Assembly: GCF_003732275.1 (NCBI RefSeq)
Contig: NZ_MOBM01000022.1
Span: 1 to 60,050, forward strand
Direction of reading: 5' to 3'
DNA from: Pseudomonas frederiksbergensis
Lineage (GTDB): Bacteria; Pseudomonadota; Gammaproteobacteria; Pseudomonadales; Pseudomonadaceae
Length of the DNA: 60,050 nt
A model generated the notes under the pieces. That model did not search any database and was not told the origin of the DNA. It saw nothing but the letters and a program-made list of their open reading frames with translations. This document shows positions 17,143-24,500 of the stretch, piece by piece. How positions within the stretch are numbered: the stretch's first letter is position 1; every line of letters starts with the position of its first letter. The position numbers were made by a program, and so were the translations under genes.

Positions 17143-17249
17143 CAGAGGTGGGTACTGTTGAGGAGCCGTTGCGCGAGGGTGACCAAACCTTCGTGAAACC
17201 AGCTGAGTCCAGTGTGCCCACTCCCATCATTTGCAAGTTAGCCGAAAGC
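17107..17249 (-). ncRNA. Candidate small RNA (about 140 nt)
   Basis: On the minus strand a plausible sigma-70 promoter (TTGTCG, 16-base spacer, TATGAA at 17283-17256) lies about 140 bases before the strong terminator at 17107-17142. The transcript would not overlap the start of the hypothetical gene at 17357. A minus-strand ORF of 88 codons (17365-17099) spans the region, but it begins upstream of the predicted promoter and has no family look. I cannot name an RNA family. This is an inference from promoter and terminator only. Confidence 0.4.
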
Positions 17250-17255
17250 GACCTG

Positions 17256-17283
17256 TTCATAGGTATTGCGGCCATTGCGACAA
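17256..17283 (-). promoter_or_regulatory. Candidate sigma-70 promoter for the small RNA
   Basis: Reading leftwards: TTGTCG (17283-17278), 16-base spacer, TATGAA (17261-17256). The match is moderate, and support comes from the terminator downstream. Confidence 0.35.
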
Positions 17284-17356
17284 ATCGTCCTTGCCGCCAT
17301 CCCCAGCCCCTACCAGAATCGAGCCACGACACCGTTCCCTGAAGAAGGATTGCGTC

Positions 17357-17620
17357 ATGATGCACGCCGATTTGATTGACCAGGAAGACCTGTTAGGCCA
17401 GCTAAAATCGTTGGGTTTTCAAGTGCCAAATGGCTCTACAGCCGAGCAGGCTTGCGAGTGTGCGGTGCGAGGCTTGAACGATGAGCGGGCAATGACGCTG
17501 CGGACTATGGTCAAGCAGATGTACACCAGCAGCGCGACCATCCTGCCGGCCGTGCGCCAGGCGATCGACAGGCAATTGCTGCCTGCGCTGGCGGAGTATC
17601 AGCAAAGCCGTAGCGCCTGA
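17357..17620 (+). CDS. Small conserved hypothetical protein
   Basis: The 87-residue protein (from ATG 17357; a second ATG follows at 17360) has no signal peptide or membrane helix. It looks like a helical protein (DLLGQLKSLGF, ACECAVRGLNDERAMTLRTMVKQMY, LPAVRQAIDRQLLPALAEYQQ). I do not recognise a family. A GAAGGA element lies about 10 bases upstream of the start. It sits alone between the carnitine operon and gbdR. An in-frame extension back to 17231 is possible but has no good ribosome-binding site and looks non-coding. Confidence 0.65.
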   Translation: MMHADLIDQEDLLGQLKSLGFQVPNGSTAEQACECAVRGLNDERAMTLRTMVKQMYTSSATILPAVRQAIDRQLLPALAEYQQSRSA

Positions 17621-17639
17621 TTTCCGGGGTGTGAACACT

Positions 17640-17768
17640 TTGTGGCGAGGGAGCTTGCTCCCGCTCGAGCGCGAAGCGGTCGCAAAACCGGTACATGCAA
17701 ATGAAGAATGCATGTACCGGCTTCGGGGCTGCTCCGCAGCCCAACGGGAGCAAGCTCCCTCGCCACAA
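17640..17768. repeat. REP pair (GTGGCGAGGGAGC family)
   Basis: Inverted units gtggcgagggagcttgctcc are separated by a long spacer that contains its own palindrome (ccggtacatgca and tgcatgtaccgg). It lies between the hypothetical gene and the end of gbdR. Confidence 0.85.
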
Positions 17769-17781
17769 AAGTTTGCCTGGT

Positions 17782-18885
17782 TTAGAGCCTTACGCTAGCG
17801 AAAGTCGACTCGTTGCGCGCCTGGCTCAGCGCCGACAGCGGCCCGGACAACGGCGACAGCACCAAGGCTTGCGGCAGCGGCATCATCGCCACTTGTTGTG
17901 TGGTGTTGGAACCCACGCGCTCGTCACGCGGCGGAATGCCGAAGTATTCGCGGTAGCACTTGGAGAAGTGCGGCGTGGACACGAAACCACACACTGACGC
18001 CACTTCGATGATCGACATCGGCGTTTGCTTGAGCAGCTGCCGAGCGCGAATCAGGCGCAGTTTCAGGTAGTAACGCGACGGCGAGCAGTGCAGGTATTTC
18101 TGGAACAACCGCTCCAGCTGACGACGCGAAACGGCGACGTACACCGCCAGTTCGTCGAGGTCGATCGGCTCTTCGAGGTTGGCTTCCATCAATGCCACGA
18201 TTTCCTGCAACTTTGGCTGGTTGGTGCCGAGCATGTGCTTGAGCGGCACGCGCTGGTGATCCTGCTCGTTGCGGATGCGCTCATAGACGAACATTTCCGA
18301 GATCGCGGCCGACAGTTCGCGACCGTGATCGCGGCTGATCAGGTGCAGCATCATGTCCAGCGGCGCGGTGCCGCCGGAGCTGGTGAAACGGTTACGGTCG
18401 AGGGTGAACAGCCGGGTGCTCATGGCCACCCGCGGGAAAGCTTCCTGCATCGACGCCAGGCATTCCCAGTGCACGCTGCAATCGAAGCCGTCCAGCAGAC
18501 CGGCGCACGCCAGGGCCCAGCTGCCGGTGCAGACCGCGCCGAGACGACGGGACTGACGCGCCTGGCTTTGCAGCCACGACACGTGCTCGCGGGTTACGGT
18601 GCGTTGAATGCCGATACCGCCGCAGACGATGATGGTGTCCATGGGAGGCGCTTTGTGCATGGAGGCGTCGGGGGTGATCTGTAGACCGTCACTGGCCCAG
18701 ACCTGACCGCCATCGACGGTGAGTGTGGTCCAGCGATACAGCTCGCGACCGGACAATTGGTTGGCCATGCGCAGTGGTTCTACTGCGGAGGCCAGAGAAA
18801 TAAGCGTGAAATTGTCCAGCAGCAAAAAGCCGATGGATTGAGGCGCACGGTTCTGGGGTTGGGCCCCGGAGTTGAACGTCGTCAT
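17782..18885 (-). CDS. gbdR: GbdR, AraC-family activator of glycine betaine and choline catabolism
   Basis: The 367-residue protein has the DJ-1/PfpI-like N-terminal domain (IGFLLLDNFTLISLASAVEPL near residue 18) and the C-terminal AraC domain (VAVSRRQLERLFQKYLHCSP and MSIIEVASVCGFVSTPHFSK). Its length, and its position between the carnitine genes and sdaB/cbcXWV, match GbdR of P. aeruginosa (367 residues). GbdR senses glycine betaine and dimethylglycine and activates the dgc, gbc, cbc and related genes. A sigma-54-type promoter lies about 100 bases upstream (18982-18999). The start is the ATG at 18885, with a GAGGAG element just before it. Confidence 0.92.
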   Translation of the reverse strand: MTTFNSGAQPQNRAPQSIGFLLLDNFTLISLASAVEPLRMANQLSGRELYRWTTLTVDGGQVWASDGLQITPDASMHKAPPMDTIIVCGGIGIQRTVTREHVSWLQSQARQSRRLGAVCTGSWALACAGLLDGFDCSVHWECLASMQEAFPRVAMSTRLFTLDRNRFTSSGGTAPLDMMLHLISRDHGRELSAAISEMFVYERIRNEQDHQRVPLKHMLGTNQPKLQEIVALMEANLEEPIDLDELAVYVAVSRRQLERLFQKYLHCSPSRYYLKLRLIRARQLLKQTPMSIIEVASVCGFVSTPHFSKCYREYFGIPPRDERVGSNTTQQVAMMPLPQALVLSPLSGPLSALSQARNESTFASVRL

Positions 18886-18981
18886 CGCGGTATCTCCTCA
18901 CACAAAGCGGGTGATGGCCTCAGGCGGAGGCTCTTTTTATTGCCATCGTTCTCGCGTGGGAGACGGGCTTTGTAATGACAG

Positions 18982-18999
18982 AGCAATTGCCATGCCTAA
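18982..18999 (-). promoter_or_regulatory. Sigma-54 (RpoN) promoter for gbdR
   Basis: Reading leftwards, TTAGGCATGGCAATTGCT matches the -24/-12 consensus (TTGGCACG, N4, TTGCA) with GG and GC exactly 10 bases apart and only two defined positions off. It lies 97 bases upstream of the gbdR ATG. The stretch 18886-19314 otherwise holds nothing I can assign. Confidence 0.65.
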
Positions 19000-19314
19000 A
19001 CTTGAATGCGTGTTCAATAACTCCTGAAAACGACGTCGCGATGCGTCTAGATATGGCGCGCAGAGATAAGAGGTCATAAGTGCCATTAGAGGCCGCAAAC
19101 CCGCTACCCCGTTGCCTGTGAGCAAATCGGTAGCACTTGTGGGAACAGGGCTGCGACGCTCCAGGGGAGAGTGTCACCGCAAGCACGGGTGACAGACGGT
19201 CAGGCTTCAATTGGATCCCTGATCGGGGCAGGCAGGCTTACCTGTTTGCGACGCGCTAAAAGGTGGCGCGTTTTGAATCGAGTGTTCACTTAGCGCGCAG
19301 TTTTGACTGGTCTG

Positions 19315-19412
19315 GTGTGGCGAGGGAGCTTGCTCCCGCTGGGGTGCGAAGCGCCCCTAAAATCTTTACGACTGCTGCGCAGCCGAGCGGGAGCAAGCTC
19401 CCTCGCCACAGG
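19315..19412. repeat. REP pair (GTGGCGAGGGAGC family)
   Basis: Inverted units gtggcgagggagcttgctcc and ggagcaagctccctcgccac lie immediately past the end of sdaB. Confidence 0.85.
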
Positions 19413-19424
19413 GTCAACCTGGTC

Positions 19425-20801
19425 TCAGCACTCAACCGCGCTAACCGCCAATCCACCGCGCGATGTCTCTTTATATTTATCGTGCATGTCGGCACCGGTA
19501 TCACGCATGGTGCGGATCACCCGGTCCAGCGAGATAAAGTGCTGACCGTCGCCCCGCAGCGCCATCTGCGCCGCGTTGATCGCTTTCACCGCGGCAATCG
19601 CATTGCGCTCGATGCACGGCACCTGGACCAAACCGCCCACCGGATCGCAAGTCAGACCGAGGTTATGTTCCAGGCCGATTTCCGCCGCGTTGCACAGTTG
19701 CTCCGGGGTGGCACCGAGAATCTCCGCCAACCCCGCTGCCGCCATGGCGCAGGCCGAACCGACTTCACCCTGGCAACCGACTTCGGCACCGGAGATCGAG
19801 GCGTTCTTCTTGCACAAAATCCCTACCGCCGCGGCACTGAGGAAGTAATCGACCACGTTGGCGTCGGTCACTGCCTCGCTGAATTTCATGAAGTAGTGCA
19901 GCACCGCCGGAATGATCCCCGCCGCGCCATTGGTCGGTGCCGTAACCATGCGCCCGCCGGCAGCGTTTTCTTCGTTGACCGCCAGGGCGAACAAGTTCAC
20001 CCACTCCATGGCGCTCAGGGTCGAGCCGATCACGTTGGGCTTGTTCAGTTCTTGCAGGCTGCGGTGCAGTTTGGCCGCACGACGACGCACATTCAGGCCA
20101 CCGGGCAAGATGCCTTCGTGTTTAAGGCCTTGCTCCACGCAATCTTGCATCGCGCGCCAGAGTTTCATCAGGCCGGCGCGAATTTCCTCTTCGCTGCGCC
20201 AGACTTTCTCGTTGGCCATCATCAGTTCTGCAACGCGCAGGTTGTGCTGCTTGCACAGACTGAGCAGCTCGACGGCACTGGAGAAGTCGTAAGGCAGCAC
20301 GGTGCGATCCAGATCCACCACGCCGCTGGAAGCCTGTGCTTCATCGACGACAAAACCGCCGCCGATGGAATAGTAGGTGTCGCGATGCAGCTCGCCGTGA
20401 TCGCCTTCGGCAACCAGGGTCATGGCGTTGGGATGGAACGGCAGGTTCTCATCGATCAGGCGCATGTCCCGGGCCCAGATGAACGGGACCGACAAGCGAC
20501 CGTCGAGCAATAGCGTGTTGGTTTCACGCAGGGTCTCAATGCGGATGCCGATTTGCGACGGATCGATCGCGTCCGGCCACTCGCCCATCAGCCCCATGAT
20601 CACGGCGTTATCGCTGCCGTGACCGATGCCGGTGGCAGATAACGAACCATAAAGCTGAACTTCGACACGCCTTACTTGTTCCAAAAGACCCTGCTCACGC
20701 AAACCTTGCACGAACAGCGCCGCAGCTCGCATAGGCCCGACGGTGTGTGAACTGGAAGGGCCAATGCCGATTTTGAACAGGTCGAAAACGCTGATAGCCA
20801 T
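19425..20801 (-). CDS. sdaB: L-serine ammonia-lyase (iron-sulfur dependent)
   Basis: The 458-residue, single-chain L-serine dehydratase begins with the family signature MAISVFDLFKIGIGPSSSHTVGP. The C-terminal half holds cysteines for the 4Fe-4S cluster (AAAVGILCKKNASISGAEVGCQGEVGSACA and LGLTCDPVGG). The enzyme converts L-serine to pyruvate and ammonia. Next to gbdR and cbcXWV it serves the end of the betaine route, where glycine is turned into serine and then pyruvate. The same neighbour order is known in P. aeruginosa. It is divergent from cbcX; the 437-base gap between them (20802-21238) contains only a small GGCGC-AAAA-GCGCC hairpin at 20833-20846. Confidence 0.92.
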   Translation of the reverse strand: MAISVFDLFKIGIGPSSSHTVGPMRAAALFVQGLREQGLLEQVRRVEVQLYGSLSATGIGHGSDNAVIMGLMGEWPDAIDPSQIGIRIETLRETNTLLLDGRLSVPFIWARDMRLIDENLPFHPNAMTLVAEGDHGELHRDTYYSIGGGFVVDEAQASSGVVDLDRTVLPYDFSSAVELLSLCKQHNLRVAELMMANEKVWRSEEEIRAGLMKLWRAMQDCVEQGLKHEGILPGGLNVRRRAAKLHRSLQELNKPNVIGSTLSAMEWVNLFALAVNEENAAGGRMVTAPTNGAAGIIPAVLHYFMKFSEAVTDANVVDYFLSAAAVGILCKKNASISGAEVGCQGEVGSACAMAAAGLAEILGATPEQLCNAAEIGLEHNLGLTCDPVGGLVQVPCIERNAIAAVKAINAAQMALRGDGQHFISLDRVIRTMRDTGADMHDKYKETSRGGLAVSAVEC

Positions 20802-21238
20802 TACTGCTGAACTCCTGGATGTGCCTGCTCCAGGCGCAAAAGCGCCCAGTGACGGAGCTGCTACGCTGAAGCTGCAATCCGCCGAGATGGCCGCATCATC
20901 AGGCTTTTGTCATGTCGTTCAACGTCTCACACCGACGCACTCATGCCCGCCAGCGCCGCAGGCCGCTTACGCTGTGTTTTCGCCGTTTTTTTGCGGATCA
21001 GAGGGACAAAACGGGCTGAAAAAAGCTGTAAACGACGTTACCGACACTGGATGCGACCATCCCTGTACTGGTTACGACGCACCCTGTAGGCGTCAGATTT
21101 TCACTGGTACATGATCGTATCGACTCGATTGCAAGGCGCCGTGGTAGAGCTGTCTCCAAAACGCCATCCAACCGCAACAGATAAGTGCGGTGGTCCAGTC
21201 GGAACACTGCCAAAAAAAACACCAAGGAGTCGCCCCTT
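20802..21238. other. Divergent regulatory region between sdaB and cbcX
   Basis: This stretch has no credible gene. It must carry the promoters of sdaB (leftward) and cbcXWV (rightward) and presumably GbdR sites, but I could not place a site with confidence. A GGCGC-AAAA-GCGCC hairpin lies at 20833-20846, and a clear AAGGAG ribosome-binding site precedes cbcX. Confidence 0.5.
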
Positions 21239-22189
21239 ATGAAAGGTTCCCCGTCGTTGTTGTTGGCCGCCATGCTGAGTCTGCCGTTTCTGGCTCAAGC
21301 CGCAGAACCGGCCCAATGCAGCACCGTAAACTTCTCCGATGTCGGCTGGACGGACATTACCGTCACTACCGCCACCACCAGCGTCGTTCTCGATGCCCTG
21401 GGCTACAAGACCAAAACAACGATGATTTCCGTGCCAGTGACCTACAAGTCGCTGGCCGACGGCAAAAACATGGACGTGTTCCTCGGCAACTGGATGCCGA
21501 CCATGGAAAACGACATCAAGGCCTACCGCGATGCCGGCACCGTGGACACGCTGCGCGCTAATCTGGAAAACGCAAAATACACACTCGCCGTCCCCGAAGA
21601 GTTGTATAACAAAGGTCTGAAAGATTTCGCCGACATCGCCAAGTTCAAGAAAGAACTCGACGGCAAGATCTATGGCATCGAACCGGGTAACGACGGCAAC
21701 CGCCTGATCCAGAGCATGATCGACAAGAACGCCTTCGGCCTGAAAGACGCCGGCTTCAAGGTGGTCGAGTCCAGCGAGGCAGGCATGCTCTCGCAAGTCG
21801 ATCGCGCTCAGCGCCGCAACACCGCCGTGGTGTTCCTGGGCTGGGAACCGCACCCGATGAACACTCGATTCAAGATGAAGTACCTGACCGGCGGCGACGA
21901 ATACTTCGGCCCGAACTTCGGCCAGGCGACCATCTACACCAACACCCGCAAGGGTTACGCACAGGAATGCAGCAACGTCGGTCAGTTGCTGAAAAACCTG
22001 GTCTTTACCCTCGACATGGAAAGCACGCTGATGGGCAACGTCCTGGACGACAAAATGAAGCCTGACGCGGCCGCCAAGGCCTGGCTGAAAAAGAATCCAC
22101 AGGTGCTCGATACCTGGCTCGCTGGCGTGACCACCATTGACGGTAAACCAGGCCTGGAGGCCGTGAAAGCCAAGCTCGCGCAGCCTTGA
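21239..22189 (+). CDS. cbcX: CbcX, choline-binding periplasmic protein
   Basis: This 316-residue OpuAC-type binding protein is paralogous to CaiX (VGWTDITVTTATTSVVLDALGYK, FLGNWMPTME, FLGWEPHPMN). The signal peptide ends near residue 22 (FLAQA-AEP). CbcX delivers choline to the CbcWV permease encoded directly downstream. The ATG at 21239 is chosen because it follows an AAGGAG site and starts the signal peptide; the ORF itself opens at 21185. A 9-bp GC stem with a TTCG loop follows the gene at 22210-22231. Choline specificity is assigned by synteny with P. aeruginosa. Confidence 0.92.
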   Translation: MKGSPSLLLAAMLSLPFLAQAAEPAQCSTVNFSDVGWTDITVTTATTSVVLDALGYKTKTTMISVPVTYKSLADGKNMDVFLGNWMPTMENDIKAYRDAGTVDTLRANLENAKYTLAVPEELYNKGLKDFADIAKFKKELDGKIYGIEPGNDGNRLIQSMIDKNAFGLKDAGFKVVESSEAGMLSQVDRAQRRNTAVVFLGWEPHPMNTRFKMKYLTGGDEYFGPNFGQATIYTNTRKGYAQECSNVGQLLKNLVFTLDMESTLMGNVLDDKMKPDAAAKAWLKKNPQVLDTWLAGVTTIDGKPGLEAVKAKLAQP

Positions 22190-22209
22190 TTTAGGAAGCA
22201 TCGCTTACG

Positions 22210-22231
22210 CCGGGCGAGTTCGCTCGCCCGG
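22210..22231 (+). other. Stable stem-loop between cbcX and cbcW
   Basis: CCGGGCGAG and CTCGCCCGG pair around a TTCG tetraloop, followed by gctgttt. It is a partial terminator or an RNA-stability element, which would allow more CbcX than CbcWV. Confidence 0.7.
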
Positions 22232-22266
22232 GCTGTTTATTTCCTTGCATGCGGACGTTCACTACC

Positions 22267-23112
22267 ATGCTGATTGATCAGAAAATACCTTTAGGCCAGT
22301 ACATCGCGGGCTTCGTTGAATGGTTGACGCAAAACGGCGCCAGCACCTTCGACGCAATCGCCGTGTCACTGGAAACGATGATCCACGGCGTGACTTTTGC
22401 GCTGACCTGGTTCAACCCGCTGGCATTGATCGGCCTCATCGCGCTACTGGCACACTTCATTCAACGCAAATGGGGCCTGACCGTTTTCGTCATCGCCTCC
22501 TTTCTGCTGATCCTCAATCTGGGGTATTGGCAGGAAACCATGGAAACCCTCGCCCAGGTGTTGTTCGCCACCCTGGTGTGCGTGCTGATCGGCGTGCCGT
22601 TGGGCATCGTCGCCGCGCATAAACCGATGTTCTACACACTGATGCGGCCGGTGCTCGATCTGATGCAGACCGTACCGACCTTCGTGTACCTCATTCCTAC
22701 CCTGACCCTCTTCGGGCTGGGTGTGGTCCCGGGTCTGATCTCGACGGTGGTGTTCGCGATTGCCGCGCCTATCCGCCTGACCTACCTGGGTATTCGCGAT
22801 GTTCCGCAGGAATTGATGGACGCCGGCAAAGCCTTCGGCTGCTCGCGCCGTCAACTGCTTTCACGGATTGAACTGCCCCACGCCATGCCAAGCATCGCGG
22901 CCGGTATCACCCAGTGCATCATGCTGTCGTTGTCGATGGTGGTGATTGCGGCACTGGTGGGCGCCGACGGCCTGGGCAAACCCGTGGTCAACGCACTGAA
23001 CACTGCTGATATCGCACTGGGCTTCGAAGCAGGCCTGGCGATCGTACTGCTGGCGATCATGCTCGACCGTATCTGCAAACAACCCGACGCTAAAGTAGGG
23101 GGTGACGCATGA
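22267..23112 (+). CDS. cbcW: CbcW, quaternary-amine ABC transporter permease
   Basis: This 281-residue inner-membrane permease of the ProW/OpuAB type has about six to seven hydrophobic helices. The coupling-helix EAA-like region is visible (DAGKAFGCSRRQLLSRIELPHAMPSI near residues 181-206). It forms the channel for choline, betaine and carnitine with CbcV as ATPase. I prefer the ATG at 22267 (MLIDQKIPLGQY) over the upstream ATG at 22249, because homologues begin there as I recall; neither start has an ideal ribosome-binding site. It overlaps cbcV by 4 bases (ATGA). Confidence 0.9.
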   Translation: MLIDQKIPLGQYIAGFVEWLTQNGASTFDAIAVSLETMIHGVTFALTWFNPLALIGLIALLAHFIQRKWGLTVFVIASFLLILNLGYWQETMETLAQVLFATLVCVLIGVPLGIVAAHKPMFYTLMRPVLDLMQTVPTFVYLIPTLTLFGLGVVPGLISTVVFAIAAPIRLTYLGIRDVPQELMDAGKAFGCSRRQLLSRIELPHAMPSIAAGITQCIMLSLSMVVIAALVGADGLGKPVVNALNTADIALGFEAGLAIVLLAIMLDRICKQPDAKVGGDA

Positions 23113-24287
23113 GCATTATTCGCTTCGAAGACGTGGACGTGATCTTCTCCAAAGACCCGCGCGAGGCACTCAAACTCCTCGACCAAGGCATGACCCGCGA
23201 CCAGATCCTGAAAAAGACCGGGCAAATCGTCGGCGTTGAAAAAGCCACTCTGGACATCGAGAAAGGTGAAATCTGCGTACTGATGGGCCTGTCCGGCTCC
23301 GGCAAATCCAGCCTGTTGCGCTGCATCAACGGCCTCAACACCGTCAGCCGTGGCAAGTTGTTCGTCGAGCATGAAGGCAAGCAGATCGACATCGCTTCCT
23401 GTACTCCGGCAGAACTGAAAATGATGCGCACCAAGCGCATCGCAATGGTGTTCCAGAAGTTCGCCCTGATGCCTTGGCTGACGGTGCGCGAGAACATCAG
23501 CTTCGGTCTGGAGATGCAGGGCCGGCCGGAGAAGGAACGGAAAAAACTGGTCGATGAAAAGCTCGAACTGGTCGGCCTGACCCAGTGGCGCAACAAGAAA
23601 CCCGATGAGCTTTCCGGTGGTATGCAACAGCGTGTGGGCCTGGCCCGAGCGCTGGCGATGGACGCTGACATTCTGCTGATGGACGAACCGTTCTCGGCCC
23701 TTGACCCGCTGATCCGCCAAGGCCTGCAAGACGAACTGCTGGAACTGCAAAGCAAGCTGAACAAAACCATCGTGTTCGTAAGCCACGACCTCGATGAAGC
23801 CCTGAAGCTCGGCAGCCGTATCGCGATCATGAAAGACGGTCGGATCGTCCAGTACAGCAAGCCAGAAGAGATCGTGTTGAACCCTGCGGACGATTACGTG
23901 CGCACCTTCGTCGCCCACACCAATCCACTGAACGTATTGTGCGGCCGCAGCCTGATGCGCACCCTGGACAACTGCAAACGCATCAACGGTTCGGTGTGCC
24001 TGGATCCGGGCGGCGATTCGTGGCTGGACCTGGCCGAAGGCAACACCATCAAAGGCGCACGCCAGAACGGCTCGAGCCTGGATCTGCAGAACTGGATACC
24101 GGGGCAAGCGGTTGAAGGCTTGGGGCGTCGGCCAACGCTGGTGGACTCCAACATCGGCATGCGCGATGCGCTGCAGATTCGTTACCAGACCGGCAACAAG
24201 CTGGTGCTGCACGACAACAACAAAGTTGTCGGGATTCTTGGCGACAGCGAGCTGTACCACGCGCTGCTCGGCAAGAACCTGGGGTAA
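23109..24287 (+). CDS. cbcV: CbcV, quaternary-amine ABC transporter ATPase
   Basis: The 392-residue ProV/OpuAA-type ATPase has Walker A GLSGSGKSS near residue 61, signature LSGGMQQRVGLARALA near residue 173, Walker B ILLMDEPFSALDP near residue 190, and the H-loop VSHDLDEA. The C-terminal 120 residues form a regulatory domain without a clear pair of CBS repeats. It overlaps cbcW by ATGA, so the two are translationally coupled. A strong terminator follows at 24305-24333. It energises uptake for CbcX and, by analogy with P. aeruginosa, for CaiX. Confidence 0.93.
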   Translation: MSIIRFEDVDVIFSKDPREALKLLDQGMTRDQILKKTGQIVGVEKATLDIEKGEICVLMGLSGSGKSSLLRCINGLNTVSRGKLFVEHEGKQIDIASCTPAELKMMRTKRIAMVFQKFALMPWLTVRENISFGLEMQGRPEKERKKLVDEKLELVGLTQWRNKKPDELSGGMQQRVGLARALAMDADILLMDEPFSALDPLIRQGLQDELLELQSKLNKTIVFVSHDLDEALKLGSRIAIMKDGRIVQYSKPEEIVLNPADDYVRTFVAHTNPLNVLCGRSLMRTLDNCKRINGSVCLDPGGDSWLDLAEGNTIKGARQNGSSLDLQNWIPGQAVEGLGRRPTLVDSNIGMRDALQIRYQTGNKLVLHDNNKVVGILGDSELYHALLGKNLG

Positions 24288-24304
24288 GAAGCAGCAGACA
24301 AAAA

Positions 24305-24333
24305 AACGCCGCGAGATGATCGCGGCGTTTTTG
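24305..24333 (+). terminator. Rho-independent terminator of cbcXWV
   Basis: AACGCCGCGA pairs with TCGCGGCGTT around gatga, followed by a T-run (tttttgttt). Confidence 0.88.
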
Positions 24334-24375
24334 TTTGCGGGATATTAGGGCATGCAGCTGTGCGGCTGATGGCCC

Positions 24376-24459
24376 CTTCGCGAGCAAGCCCGCTCCCACA
24401 TTCGACCGCATGTCCCTGATAGAACTCGGTTACCTGTGGGAGCGGGCTTGCTCGCGAAG
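24376..24459. repeat. REP pair (GTGGGAGCGGGCTTGC family)
   Basis: Inverted units cttcgcgagcaagcccgctc and gagcgggcttgctcgcgaag lie between the convergent ends of cbcV and betT. Confidence 0.85.
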
Positions 24460-24500
24460 AATATGACGCGGTGTCACTGGAACACCGCGCCACTCACTTC

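Noticed and set aside
17099..17365. Minus-strand ORF of 88 codons across the candidate sRNA
   Set aside because: It starts upstream of the predicted promoter, overlaps the plus-strand gene start, and its composition is not protein-like.
18920..19210. Minus-strand ORF of 96 codons upstream of gbdR
   Set aside because: There is no ribosome-binding site or family resemblance, and it covers the sigma-54 promoter region; treated as non-coding.
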